Positions 22,031 to 29,532 of a stretch of 64,000 nucleotides of DNA are shown in pieces. Position numbers and translations under genes: made by a program. Source of the stretch: Bergeyella zoohelcum ATCC 43767 (GTDB lineage Bacteria > Bacteroidota > Bacteroidia > Flavobacteriales > Weeksellaceae); the NCBI RefSeq assembly GCF_000301075.1, contig NZ_JH932293.1, positions 1,710,692 to 1,774,691 of the forward strand, written 5' to 3'. Every line of letters starts with the position of its first letter. Position 1 is the stretch's first letter. The notes beneath the pieces are model-generated. The model worked only from the letters and a program-made list of their open reading frames with translations, had not been told where the DNA came from and ran no database searches.

Positions 22031-22038
22031 CAAATCTA
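22031..22038 (-). promoter_or_regulatory. -7 element of the pfkA promoter
   Basis: TAGATTTG on the minus strand, 22 bases before the proposed TTG start. Its position inside the longer reading frame decides the start of pfkA. Confidence 0.5.
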
Positions 22039-22096
22039 CAAAAAAAATGAATATAATAAAAATATGGCACATTCAATCCACAAAGGTAACTTTTAT

Positions 22097-23243
22097 TAGG
22101 TCAAACGCACGAAATTTAATATTTTTGTTTTTATGGATTTAGTGAGCTATTTTTCTGACATTGAGGATTTTCGTATGGTGAACAAATGCAATCATCTTCT
22201 TTCTGACATACTTCTCATTGGGCTTTTCACCTATTTGAGCAACGGCGAAGACTACGAAGATATGGTATTATTTGCTGAAAATCACCCTGATTTTGTGCGT
22301 GAATATTGTAAGCTTCCCAACGGAGTACCCTCCCACGACACCTTTAATCGAGTTTTTAGTTCACTGGATACTAGCGTTTTAAACAAATGCTTAATGGATT
22401 GTGGTAAAGCCATTTTGGACACGCTTGGCGAAAAACAAATCTGTATTGATGGAAAGAAAATTAAAGGTGTAAATCCTAGAAGTCGTGGAAATACACGGCT
22501 TTACATTGTAAATGCTTGGGTGAGTGAAAACGAACTTTGTATCGGACAGAAAAAAGTAGCAGACAAATCCAATGAAATAACGGCTATTCCTGAAATTATC
22601 AATAGTTTAGATATTGAAAATTCGGTAGTTAGCATTGATGCGATGGGCTGTCAGAAAGAAATAGCATCTTTAATTATGGCGAAAAAAGGGCATTATCTCC
22701 TGTCCTTAAAATCGAATCAATCAGAATTATTTGAGGATGTAGTCTGCGGATTTAAAACTAGATCAAGTGATTGTTTTTCAGAAGAATGGGAGTATTCCTC
22801 GTCTCGATTTGAAACTCGTAAATGCCGTATTTTACAGGCGAAAGATGTGTTGTTTGACGAAAATTTATCGGTTTGGGCGGGATTGAAAACCTTGATTCAA
22901 ATTGAATCCGAAAGGCATTTAGGTACTGATATTCAGAAAGAAACGATATATTATATCAGCAGTGAAGAGGGCTTATCTACGGATTATTTCAATGAATTAG
23001 TTCGTGGGCATTGGGGAATTGAGAATAAATTGCATTGGCATTTGGATGTAACATTTCGAGAGGATTCGTGCCGAGCCAGAGCGGGATTTTCGGAGGAAAA
23101 CCTATCTGCTTTACAGAAATTATCCTTGCAAATGATTAAAAATCAAAAAGATAAATTAAGCTTAAAGAAACGAAGATTAAAAGCTGCCTACAATACAGAT
23201 TACTTAAAAGATATTATCCAAAATTTTTCATGCGTTTAGCCTA
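22097..23243 (+). mobile_element. ISAs1-family insertion sequence
   Basis: About 1.15 kb carrying one transposase gene. Imperfect terminal inverted repeats are visible: TAGGTCAAACGCACGAAA (22097-22114) against the complement of 23226-23243 (TAGGCTAAACGCATGAAA), 15 of 18 matching. The transposase stop codon TAG (23237-23239) lies inside the right repeat. I see no convincing target-site duplication, so the insertion may be old or the exact ends may be slightly off. Confidence 0.75.
22133..23239 (+). CDS. ISAs1 family transposase
   Basis: 368 residues, uninterrupted. The N-terminal DDE_Tnp_1-associated segment (LVSYFSDIEDFRMVNKCNHLL) is followed by a DDE nuclease core with D106 (ICIDGKKIKG), D169 (VVSIDAMGCQ) and E297 (HWGIENKLHWHLDVTF). 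RGHWGIENKLHWHLDV with the downstream RAGFSEENLSALQ is characteristic of the family (H-repeat-associated type). All catalytic residues are present, so it could be active. Confidence 0.95.
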   Translation: MDLVSYFSDIEDFRMVNKCNHLLSDILLIGLFTYLSNGEDYEDMVLFAENHPDFVREYCKLPNGVPSHDTFNRVFSSLDTSVLNKCLMDCGKAILDTLGEKQICIDGKKIKGVNPRSRGNTRLYIVNAWVSENELCIGQKKVADKSNEITAIPEIINSLDIENSVVSIDAMGCQKEIASLIMAKKGHYLLSLKSNQSELFEDVVCGFKTRSSDCFSEEWEYSSSRFETRKCRILQAKDVLFDENLSVWAGLKTLIQIESERHLGTDIQKETIYYISSEEGLSTDYFNELVRGHWGIENKLHWHLDVTFREDSCRARAGFSEENLSALQKLSLQMIKNQKDKLSLKKRRLKAAYNTDYLKDIIQNFSCV

Positions 23244-23349
23244 GTTCTCTCTTTTTTCTTTCGAAGAAATTCCTATCTTTGACCTATCAGAAAAAGTGTT
23301 TTTTTGGTACACTTTTGGTAGTTAATGACATACATTAAATTTTACTGCA

Positions 23350-24348
23350 ATGAAAATCAATGTTACCAATATCTTAACCCATACGATTACTCGCCGTATT
23401 ACGCTGATGCTCAGTGCTGGAATCATCTTAGCATCTTGTTCTGCTCAAATGGGTTCCTACTCCGAAACAGACGGGGTATATTATGATCCTGAAAAAGATG
23501 TATTACCAGAAAACACGCGTTATAACTCTAGGGTAGGTGAAGTATATCCGTTTGAAGACGAAGAAAATCACTCCATTGCAGATGGTGCATTCGAAAGAAA
23601 ATGGGAGAAAAACAATAAATATTGGAATGATAATTCTGGTGCTACTCATTCGGATTGGGGAAATTATACCGGTTCAGAAACCCATATCTATGATAACAGA
23701 TGGATAGGATATGGAGGATGGGGATGGTACAATCCTTACCGTTGGGGTTGGAGCTATCCTTATGGACTGTACGGTGGGTACTACGGTGGCTACGGATGGA
23801 ACTGGGGGTTACATTTAGGCTTCGGATGGGGATGGAATTCTTATTATCATCCATATTGGGACTTTTATAATCCTTACTGGGGATATGGCTATGGCATGTG
23901 GGGAGGCTACGGATGGGGACTTCCTTACCACGGATACCGCTATCGTTCTATCCCAAGAGCGAGAAGTGGTGCTGTAAATTCTTTCAGAAATGGAGGCTAT
24001 AGTAACTACGGAACCCAGCGTAATTCAAATACTTTCGGAAATCAAAGACACAGCGGATTTACTCAACCTAACCAAAGTAGAGGTTTCCAGCAAAATAGTG
24101 GATTTAGGTCTAATGTCAATACTCGATTCCAAGATAATAGTAACTACGGACCGCGTTCGGGAAGTTACAATAATCCACCAAGAAGAAGTAATTTTAATCA
24201 TTCCACCCCAAGACAAAGTGGTTTTAATAACGCTACACCTCGCTCAGGAGGATTCAATAATAGCTCTAGTGGAGGATTCCGCTCGGGAGGATTTAACTCT
24301 GGCGGAGGTGTACGCTCTGGAAGTGGAAGAGTAGGTGGGTTTAGATAA
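23350..24348 (+). CDS. Trp/Tyr/Gly-rich lipoprotein of low complexity
   Basis: 332 residues. The N-terminus is a lipoprotein signal (LMLSAGIILASC, lipobox LASC near residue 29). Residues 35-115 are acidic and polar. About 115-195 is an extreme Gly/Tyr/Trp stretch (GYGGWGWYNPYRWGW and GYGYGMWGGYGWGLPY). From 200 to the end it is Arg/Gly/Ser/Asn-rich, with repeats such as RSGGFN and NSGGGVRSGSG. Similar proteins are common and uncharacterised in Chryseobacterium-like bacteria. It should be anchored to the outer or inner membrane. A TATCTTTG box (23274-23281) just beyond the IS end may drive it. Confidence 0.8.
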   Translation: MKINVTNILTHTITRRITLMLSAGIILASCSAQMGSYSETDGVYYDPEKDVLPENTRYNSRVGEVYPFEDEENHSIADGAFERKWEKNNKYWNDNSGATHSDWGNYTGSETHIYDNRWIGYGGWGWYNPYRWGWSYPYGLYGGYYGGYGWNWGLHLGFGWGWNSYYHPYWDFYNPYWGYGYGMWGGYGWGLPYHGYRYRSIPRARSGAVNSFRNGGYSNYGTQRNSNTFGNQRHSGFTQPNQSRGFQQNSGFRSNVNTRFQDNSNYGPRSGSYNNPPRRSNFNHSTPRQSGFNNATPRSGGFNNSSSGGFRSGGFNSGGGVRSGSGRVGGFR

Positions 24349-24380
24349 GTTCCACACTTACCCTCTTTGTAAAAATTAGC

Positions 24381-24417
24381 CCCTATCTTTCTCTTCACTC
24401 TTATGAAAAAGATAGGG
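24381..24417 (+). terminator. Probable terminator between the lipoprotein and porin genes
   Basis: CCCTATCTTT (24381-24390) pairs with AAAGATAGGG (24408-24417). The loop is 17 bases and an AT-rich run follows. It may only attenuate, since the next gene begins 23 bases later. Confidence 0.5.
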
Positions 24418-24439
24418 TATTTAAAAAATAATTCAAACA

Positions 24440-25858
24440 ATGAAAAAAAATACTTTAATACTTTCCTTGCTTGCTCCTTTAGCAGCAATGTATGCACAAG
24501 ATTTGAGTACCGTGCAAAATGCAATAGACTTATATGGTAACCCTATCAAAGTGGGAAATGCTAAATTCGCTAGTATGGCGGGTTCTAATGGAGCATTAGG
24601 CGGCGATGCTACCAGTATGCTTACCAACCCTGCAGGACTAGGGGTAGCCATTACAGACCACCTCAGTATTACCGCTTCCCAAAATATGATGAACAACGCT
24701 TCTACATTTGCAGGAAAAACTATCCATTCAAAACTGAATCACTTTGACCTTTCCAACGCAAATGCAGTCTTTGTCTTACCTACAGATACAAATGCGAAAT
24801 TAAAATTTCTAAATTTTGGGATTAATTATTCTTCCAAAAAAATCAATAGTGATGTATTGACTAACGGAATGAATAGCATCGCACTAAATCAGGACACTGC
24901 TTCAGGAGCTGATATTGCACTTTTCGATGGACATAATTACTCTAGAACAGGAACACAATCTGAGCTTAACCTCGGTTTAGGGGTGAACTATGATAATAAC
25001 ATCTACTTCGGTGCTTCACTTAATATGCATAGTCTCTCCATAGAACAATGGGACCAAGCGAGATTTCATCTCCAAAATAGCAATAAATCTATATTCTATA
25101 ATAATCAATACACTCCTTACCAAGAAGAAAGCACTGGAATTTCTGGAAACTTTGGTATCATCGGTAAAGTATCCAAAGAACTTAGACTAGGTTTAGCATT
25201 GGAAACTCCCGTTTTTTGGTCCATGGAAAGAGTGTACAACTATAATGGTATGAGTGGTACACAAGTCCGAAGTGAAGACCGTTCTGAAGACCGCAAAATG
25301 AGATCGCCGATGAAAACTACACTGAGTGTTGCTTTCGTACCGAATAAAAATTTGGCATTCAATGTGGATTATACATTGGGACTCACCCAACCTAGATATT
25401 CAGAATATGGTCCTGCAGAAAAGCAACTCAACGATTTTTTCAGAAAAAATGGTGCAAATGCATCCCAATTAAGAGCGGGAGTAGAGTATAGAGTAGATGC
25501 GTGGCGTTTCCGTGGAGGGTATGCCTATACAGGTTCAGGCCTAAAAGGAATGTCAGTCAAGCAATACCAACCGAATAACATGATTACACAAACCAACACA
25601 TCTCATGTACTGCAAGGTGCCAAGAAACAATTCGGTTTGGGTATCGGCTATGATATTGCTTCGTTTTCCATTGACTTAGGTTATCAGAATATTACACAGC
25701 AATATCAAAATGTATTTTTGGGCGGAGAGTACTGGGAAAGCACATTAGAAGGCAATTCTGCTTTTACCACTCATGAGATTAACCCTCAAGCTAATGGGGT
25801 TTCAGAAGTAAAGCAATCCCTGAATAATTTCTACCTGACTTTAGGATTTAGATTTTAA
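24440..25858 (+). CDS. OmpP1/FadL family outer membrane transporter
   Basis: 472 residues. It has a signal peptide (MKKNTLILSLLAPLAAMYAQ), then the FadL hatch motif region (KFASMAGSNGALGGDATSMLTNPAGLG, with the usual NPAGL), then a beta-barrel ending in LGFRF, whose C-terminal Phe is typical for outer membrane insertion. Family members move hydrophobic compounds across the outer membrane. The substrate is unknown. It is followed by a strong terminator. Confidence 0.92.
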   Translation: MKKNTLILSLLAPLAAMYAQDLSTVQNAIDLYGNPIKVGNAKFASMAGSNGALGGDATSMLTNPAGLGVAITDHLSITASQNMMNNASTFAGKTIHSKLNHFDLSNANAVFVLPTDTNAKLKFLNFGINYSSKKINSDVLTNGMNSIALNQDTASGADIALFDGHNYSRTGTQSELNLGLGVNYDNNIYFGASLNMHSLSIEQWDQARFHLQNSNKSIFYNNQYTPYQEESTGISGNFGIIGKVSKELRLGLALETPVFWSMERVYNYNGMSGTQVRSEDRSEDRKMRSPMKTTLSVAFVPNKNLAFNVDYTLGLTQPRYSEYGPAEKQLNDFFRKNGANASQLRAGVEYRVDAWRFRGGYAYTGSGLKGMSVKQYQPNNMITQTNTSHVLQGAKKQFGLGIGYDIASFSIDLGYQNITQQYQNVFLGGEYWESTLEGNSAFTTHEINPQANGVSEVKQSLNNFYLTLGFRF

Positions 25859-25860
25859 TA

Positions 25861-25896
25861 AAAAAACGCAACCTCAAAAAAAGGTTGCGTTTTTTT
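25861..25896. terminator. Strong bidirectional terminator
   Basis: AAAAAACGCAACC (25861-25873) pairs with GGTTGCGTTTTTT (25883-25896). It serves the porin gene and the converging lipoprotein gene. Confidence 0.88.
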
Positions 25897-26368
25897 ATTT
25901 CAGTTCAAAAGGTATTTGTTTTTTTAAAATTTCATAAAAGTCATCTTCTGCTCTATCTCCATCCGAATAGTTTCCATGATGGTCAGTTTGGTATTCTATT
26001 TTAGAAATAAGTTCTATATCATCCGATTTACCATGTTCTGATCTCTTTTTATGCGTATATTTTTTTCTACTAATTATAATTTTTTCATCCTCGAATTCAA
26101 AACGAATATCTGATTTATCTGTAGCACCATATACCATTGCTTCACCTCTTACTATTTTACCACCAGAATAATAGACTGTAGCCTCATCGTTTTCAGTACC
26201 AATTCCTTCCCAGCGATATACTATAGTAGTATCTTTTCTAGGAGCAACATTCTCTTCCACCGCCCAAGCATTATCTGATGAAACTTTCTCATCAGATTGC
26301 TCTTCTTTACATGATAACAAAGCCATGGCACAGCCCAATATGTACGATGCTCTTTTCATTACATTCAT
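25895..26368 (-). CDS. Hypothetical lipoprotein
   Basis: 157 residues. The lipoprotein signal is MNVMKRASYILGCAMALLSC, with the lipid-attachment Cys at residue 20. The start could also be the Met at residue 4. The mature part is charged, with a repeated pattern of short beta-strands (TTIVYRWEG, ATVYYSGGKIV, DIRFEFEDEKIIIS). No family recognised. It may be periplasmic-facing. Confidence 0.65.
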   Translation of the reverse strand: MNVMKRASYILGCAMALLSCKEEQSDEKVSSDNAWAVEENVAPRKDTTIVYRWEGIGTENDEATVYYSGGKIVRGEAMVYGATDKSDIRFEFEDEKIIISRKKYTHKKRSEHGKSDDIELISKIEYQTDHHGNYSDGDRAEDDFYEILKKQIPFELK

Positions 26369-26549
26369 ATTTGATTTTATTTTAGCACGAAGATAAGCAA
26401 TTAACGCATATTCTTTTTCGGTATTGTTAAATATATGTAGTTATCGATAAAAACGGATTATATTATCTAACTGATTATCAATTAGTTGAAAATTTAAATA
26501 TTCCTGATAAATATACTAAATCAACAATACCTCTTTTTCTATTTGAGTT

Positions 26550-26574
26550 GCGTTTTTTTCTAAAAAAAACGCAT
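26550..26574. terminator. Palindromic GCGTTTTTTT hairpin
   Basis: GCGTTTTTTT (26551-26560) faces AAAAAACGC (about 26564-26573) with a two- to three-base loop, about 65 bases upstream of the zinc-ribbon gene. It could be a terminator or cis-regulatory hairpin. No gene needs terminating here, so the role is uncertain. Confidence 0.35.
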
Positions 26575-26637
26575 AGTATTCTTCATAGACCATTTTTTCC
26601 GAATTCTTTTTGTACATTTGATACAAACATATTAAAA

Positions 26638-26982
26638 ATGGAATTTTGTTTAGAATGTGGAGATAAGATTTTGGGAAGAAGCGATAAGAAATTCTGTAAT
26701 GATAGCTGTAGAAATAGCTATAATAACAGACAAAGAAAAGCATCTACCCAAGAGTTACGAAAAATAAATGATGTTCTTCGTAAAAATTTCTGCATTCTCA
26801 GAGAACTTCCTTTTGTGGACAATATATACAAAACCAATAAACCATCATTAGAAAGATTAGGATTTTCATTTACCTATTTCACACATATCGTTACCTATAA
26901 AAATGGTGCTGAATATAGGTTTGTTTATTCATTCGGCTATAAATTAGGGGAAGATGATTTCGTATTGGTGGTAAAAAAATAA
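26638..26982 (+). CDS. Small zinc-ribbon (DUF2116-like) protein
   Basis: 114 residues from the Met at 26638. The open frame further upstream overlaps a TACATTTG promoter box (about 26616-26623) and is not part of the protein. The N-terminus MEFCLECGDKILGRSDKKFC then NDSCRNSYNNR has two zinc knuckles, CxxC and CxxxC, the DUF2116 Zn-ribbon seen in many small flavobacterial proteins. The rest (about 40-114) is a mixed helix/strand region ending VLVVKK. Function unknown; nucleic-acid binding is a reasonable guess. Confidence 0.8.
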   Translation: MEFCLECGDKILGRSDKKFCNDSCRNSYNNRQRKASTQELRKINDVLRKNFCILRELPFVDNIYKTNKPSLERLGFSFTYFTHIVTYKNGAEYRFVYSFGYKLGEDDFVLVVKK

Positions 26983-27032
26983 GCCGTCCCTTTAAAAAAT
27001 AAAAGAACGACTTTCTATGATTATAAAAAAAA

Positions 27033-27842
27033 TTATTTTTGGTATTTTTCCATTACTTTTTGGGAAACACCCGTATTACTGAATCCGCCATCGTGATACA
27101 GATTTTGCATAGTTACTTTTTTAGTAAGGTCACTAAACATCATCACACAGTAATCTGCACACTCCTCAGCAGTAGCATTACCTAACGGAGAAATATCATC
27201 GGCATAATTAAAAAACGCATCAAAACCTTTCACACCGCTTCCTGCAGTAGTCATAGTAGGTGACTGGGAGATAGTATTTACCCTTACTTTATTTTTCTCA
27301 GCAAAGAAATATCCAAAGGTTCTTGCGATACTCTCCAAATACGCCTTATTGTCTGCCATGTCATTATAATCTGGGAATGTTCTCTGTGCTGCTATATAAG
27401 AAAGCCCTAGAATGGAACCCCAATCATTCATTACATCTTTTTCATACGCCACACGCATTACCTTGTGGAAAGAAACCGCAGATACATCCCATCCTTTTTC
27501 TAACCAATCATAATTTAAAGCGGTATAATGTTTTCCTTTTCTCACATTCACAGACATCCCGATAGAATGGAGTATGAAATCTATTTTTCCAAATTTAGCA
27601 ATGGCAGCATCAAAAAGTTTTTCTAAATCTTCTATAGAAGTAGCGTCTGCACCGATGACCTCAGCATTGCATTTTTCTGCCAAGCCATTGAGCTCTCCCA
27701 TTCTAATAGCAATAGGAGCATTAGACAAAATAAACTCCGCACCTTCTTGATGGCATTTCTCTGCTACCTTCCAAGCGATAGATTGCTCATTGAGAGCACC
27801 GAAGATGATTCCTTTTTTTCCTTTAAGTAATCCGTACGACAT
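27033..27842 (-). CDS. fabI: Enoyl-[acyl-carrier-protein] reductase (NADH)
   Basis: 269 residues from the Met at 27842. The frame is open to 27926, but a TACATTTG box on the minus strand (27859-27866) lies in that extension. It catalyses the last step of fatty-acid elongation. It has GIIFGALNEQSIAW (nucleotide binding), DFILHSIGMS, the catalytic Tyr/Lys segment YNDMADNKAYLESIARTFGY and VRVNTISQSPTMTTAGSG. It is the triclosan-sensitive FabI type, not FabK/FabL. Single-gene unit with a short leader. Confidence 0.95.
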   Translation of the reverse strand: MSYGLLKGKKGIIFGALNEQSIAWKVAEKCHQEGAEFILSNAPIAIRMGELNGLAEKCNAEVIGADATSIEDLEKLFDAAIAKFGKIDFILHSIGMSVNVRKGKHYTALNYDWLEKGWDVSAVSFHKVMRVAYEKDVMNDWGSILGLSYIAAQRTFPDYNDMADNKAYLESIARTFGYFFAEKNKVRVNTISQSPTMTTAGSGVKGFDAFFNYADDISPLGNATAEECADYCVMMFSDLTKKVTMQNLYHDGGFSNTGVSQKVMEKYQK

Positions 27843-27858
27843 ATTGTGTAAATTTTCA

Positions 27859-27887
27859 CAAATGTAAGAAAAATCCAAAAAAACAAA
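27859..27887 (-). promoter_or_regulatory. Promoter of fabI
   Basis: TTTG (27884-27887, minus strand), 17-base spacer, TACATTTG (27859-27866). Transcription would start about 10 bases before the fabI Met, fixing the start at 27842. Confidence 0.5.
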
Positions 27888-27893
27888 TAAAAA

Positions 27894-27917
27894 AACCTCT
27901 GAATTATCAGAAGTTTT
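27894..27917 (-). terminator. Terminator of the small helical-protein gene
   Basis: On the minus strand ACTTCTGA pairs with TCAGAGGT (with one G-U pair) and is followed by seven T, 15 bases after the stop at 27933. Confidence 0.65.
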
Positions 27918-27932
27918 TTTACTCAAGAGAAA

Positions 27933-28199
27933 TTAGTTGGTTGCTTTTCTTATCTCTGCTTTTACATCTTCAGTCCAATCTTTGGTTTTTTCCCAAACAT
28001 CTGAAGCAGCATCTTTAGTATCTTCCCAAGCGTCTTTCATATTTTCTTTTGCTCTTTCTAACCAACCTTCTTTAGATGGTGCTTCGTTTTTCTCTTTTTG
28101 TTCGCGGATGTAGTCTTTCACGCGTTCTGCATAGTCATTTACTGTCCACTTTACTTCGTTTACTACACCTTCTGCTTTGTTTAAATGTTTTTCGTCCAT
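27933..28199 (-). CDS. Small amphipathic helical (LEA/YtxH-like) protein
   Basis: 88 residues, almost all helix-forming and highly charged, with no Cys. A roughly 11-residue pattern of Ala, Trp, Lys, Asp and Thr runs through the second half (WLERAKENMKDAW, DTKDAASDVWEKTKDW). No membrane segment. It resembles group 3 LEA or stress-related helical proteins, but this is only composition. Its promoter should lie in the AT-rich stretch after 28200. Confidence 0.65.
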   Translation of the reverse strand: MDEKHLNKAEGVVNEVKWTVNDYAERVKDYIREQKEKNEAPSKEGWLERAKENMKDAWEDTKDAASDVWEKTKDWTEDVKAEIRKATN

Positions 28200-28446
28200 T
28201 TTATAAAATTTTAAATTAATTATTGTTGCTCACATGAGATACAAATCTCTTTCCGAAAATCTGTTTTTTAATAATTCTATAAAAAAAAAGGATAATCGTG
28301 AAAAAAATAAAATACAATAACACAAAAGCAACTTTTTTATATAACACAATTATAATTTATTTTCCGATATACTTTTGTACCCTAAAAACGGCTTAAAAAA
28401 ATGACTATTTGACTGAAAAAAATAGCGTGTTTATGCCCAAATATTC

Positions 28447-28454
28447 TATATTTG
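28447..28454 (+). promoter_or_regulatory. -7 promoter element of the pRiA4b ORF-3-like gene
   Basis: TATATTTG, 24 bases before the start. A second candidate, TACTTTTG (28370-28377), lies further upstream. Confidence 0.45.
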
Positions 28455-28477
28455 CAGCCGTAAAACTGCTTTGTGAA

Positions 28478-29014
28478 ATGATTTATAAGATTAGAATTAT
28501 TTTAGATTCAAAAGACAATGTTTTTCGCGATGTAGAAATCAAAGAAAAACAAACACTATGGAACCTTCACTTAGGAATTAAAAGTGCTTTTAGCCTCCAA
28601 GGGGATGAGCTTTCTACCTTTAACATCATTGATGAAGATGGCACCATCCTAAAATCTGTCCCAATGGAAGATATGAGCGAAGATGGAGACGGTGAAATCA
28701 TGTCTGATGTGTACATTAAAGAAGTCTTTGAAAAGGTAGGAGACAAAACACATTTTCAGTATGGGCTACTAGATTTATGGGAGTTTTTCTGTGAACTCAT
28801 TGAGATTAATAATGAAAAACCCGCAGTAAATTATCCTATTACAGTATATCGTTTTGGAAATGTGCCTCTAAAAGCCCCTGAAAAATCAGCAGCGGCAAAT
28901 CAAAAAAACAAATTTGCCAGCTTTATGGATGATGCTTTTCTAGACGATGAGTTCAATGAAAGTGATTTAGATGATGACTTTGTAGATGAATATAGTGATT
29001 ATGAAGATGAATAA
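28478..29014 (+). CDS. pRiA4b ORF-3-like (IS1096 TnpR-family) protein
   Basis: 178 residues from the Met at 28478. The frame extends to 28409, but a TATATTTG box (28447-28454) falls inside the extension and supports the shorter form. The MIYKIRIILDSKDNVFRDVEI start, the TLWNLHLGIKSAFSL motif and EKVGDKTHFQYGLLDLWEF fit the plasmid pRiA4b ORF-3 family. The last 35 residues are very acidic (DDAFLDDEFNESDLDDDF). The family is found alone in many genomes without any transposon. Function unknown. Confidence 0.82.
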   Translation: MIYKIRIILDSKDNVFRDVEIKEKQTLWNLHLGIKSAFSLQGDELSTFNIIDEDGTILKSVPMEDMSEDGDGEIMSDVYIKEVFEKVGDKTHFQYGLLDLWEFFCELIEINNEKPAVNYPITVYRFGNVPLKAPEKSAAANQKNKFASFMDDAFLDDEFNESDLDDDFVDEYSDYEDE

Positions 29015-29096
29015 ATTCTCAATACACCCCCTTCTTTTGGGAGAGATTTTTTTGATAGAAGTGAGCATTTAGAGCTTAGAAATTAGAAAAAATTTA

Positions 29097-29132
29097 AACA
29101 ATAGGGAACAGATGTATCTGTTCCCTATTGTT
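29097..29132 (+). terminator. Perfect 16-bp stem terminator
   Basis: AACAATAGGGAACAGA (29097-29112) pairs with TCTGTTCCCTATTGTT (29117-29132), with a TGTA loop, followed by a T-rich run. It lies 85 bases after the pRiA4b-like gene and probably insulates the B12 operon. Confidence 0.85.
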
Positions 29133-29342
29133 TTATTAACAAAGCTACTATCTCATTGGGCAACAAATATCCATTAAAAAAATAAAAATGAAGCGTCGTG
29201 ATTTCTTGTTAAAAATCTATAAATGCGTTAATGAAGTAACTTTTGATGTAAAAACTTTTGTATAACTTTTAGTTTTTATCACAAAAATTTAAACAATCTG
29301 ATAACAAAATGAAAAATAAAAATTTTATTTTACAAAAATCAT

Positions 29343-29350
29343 TATCTTTG
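29343..29350 (+). promoter_or_regulatory. -7 promoter element of the B12 operon
   Basis: TATCTTTG lies about 10 bases before the first conserved bases of the cobalamin riboswitch. The -33 region is only weakly matched. Confidence 0.45.
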
Positions 29351-29357
29351 CTTCCTA

Positions 29358-29495
29358 TAGAGGAAAAGGGAATTATGTGAAAATCATAAGCTGTCCCCGC
29401 AACTGTAGTTCGTATAAAAAGTTTTTTACAATCCGCCACTGTGAAAATGGGAAGGCGTAAAAAATACGAAAGCCAGGAGACCTTACCTCCATCTG
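29358..29495 (+). promoter_or_regulatory. Cobalamin (adenosylcobalamin-type) riboswitch
   Basis: Conserved core blocks appear in order: GGGAATTATGTGAAAATCA (29368-29386), CTGTCCCCGCAACTGTAG (29391-29408), CCGCCACTGTGAAA (29434-29447), GGGAAGGCG (29449-29457) and GCCAGGAGACCTTACCTCC (29472-29490). These are the family landmarks. It precedes the TonB receptor and lipoprotein genes and should repress them when B12 is plentiful. Confidence 0.93.
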
Positions 29496-29532
29496 ATAAC
29501 TTGATTTTGCTTTCGGTGGAAAAGCTAATACA

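Larger units (their letters stand above)
29015..29360. other. Gene-free stretch before the B12 riboswitch
   Basis: It contains the terminator at 29097-29132, AT-rich leader sequence, and a TATCTTTG promoter box (29343-29350) for the riboswitch transcript. I see no gene. Confidence 0.6.

Noticed and set aside
22010-22072. pfkA starting at the ATG 22072
   Set aside because: A promoter box lies inside the extension and the added residues are not conserved-looking.
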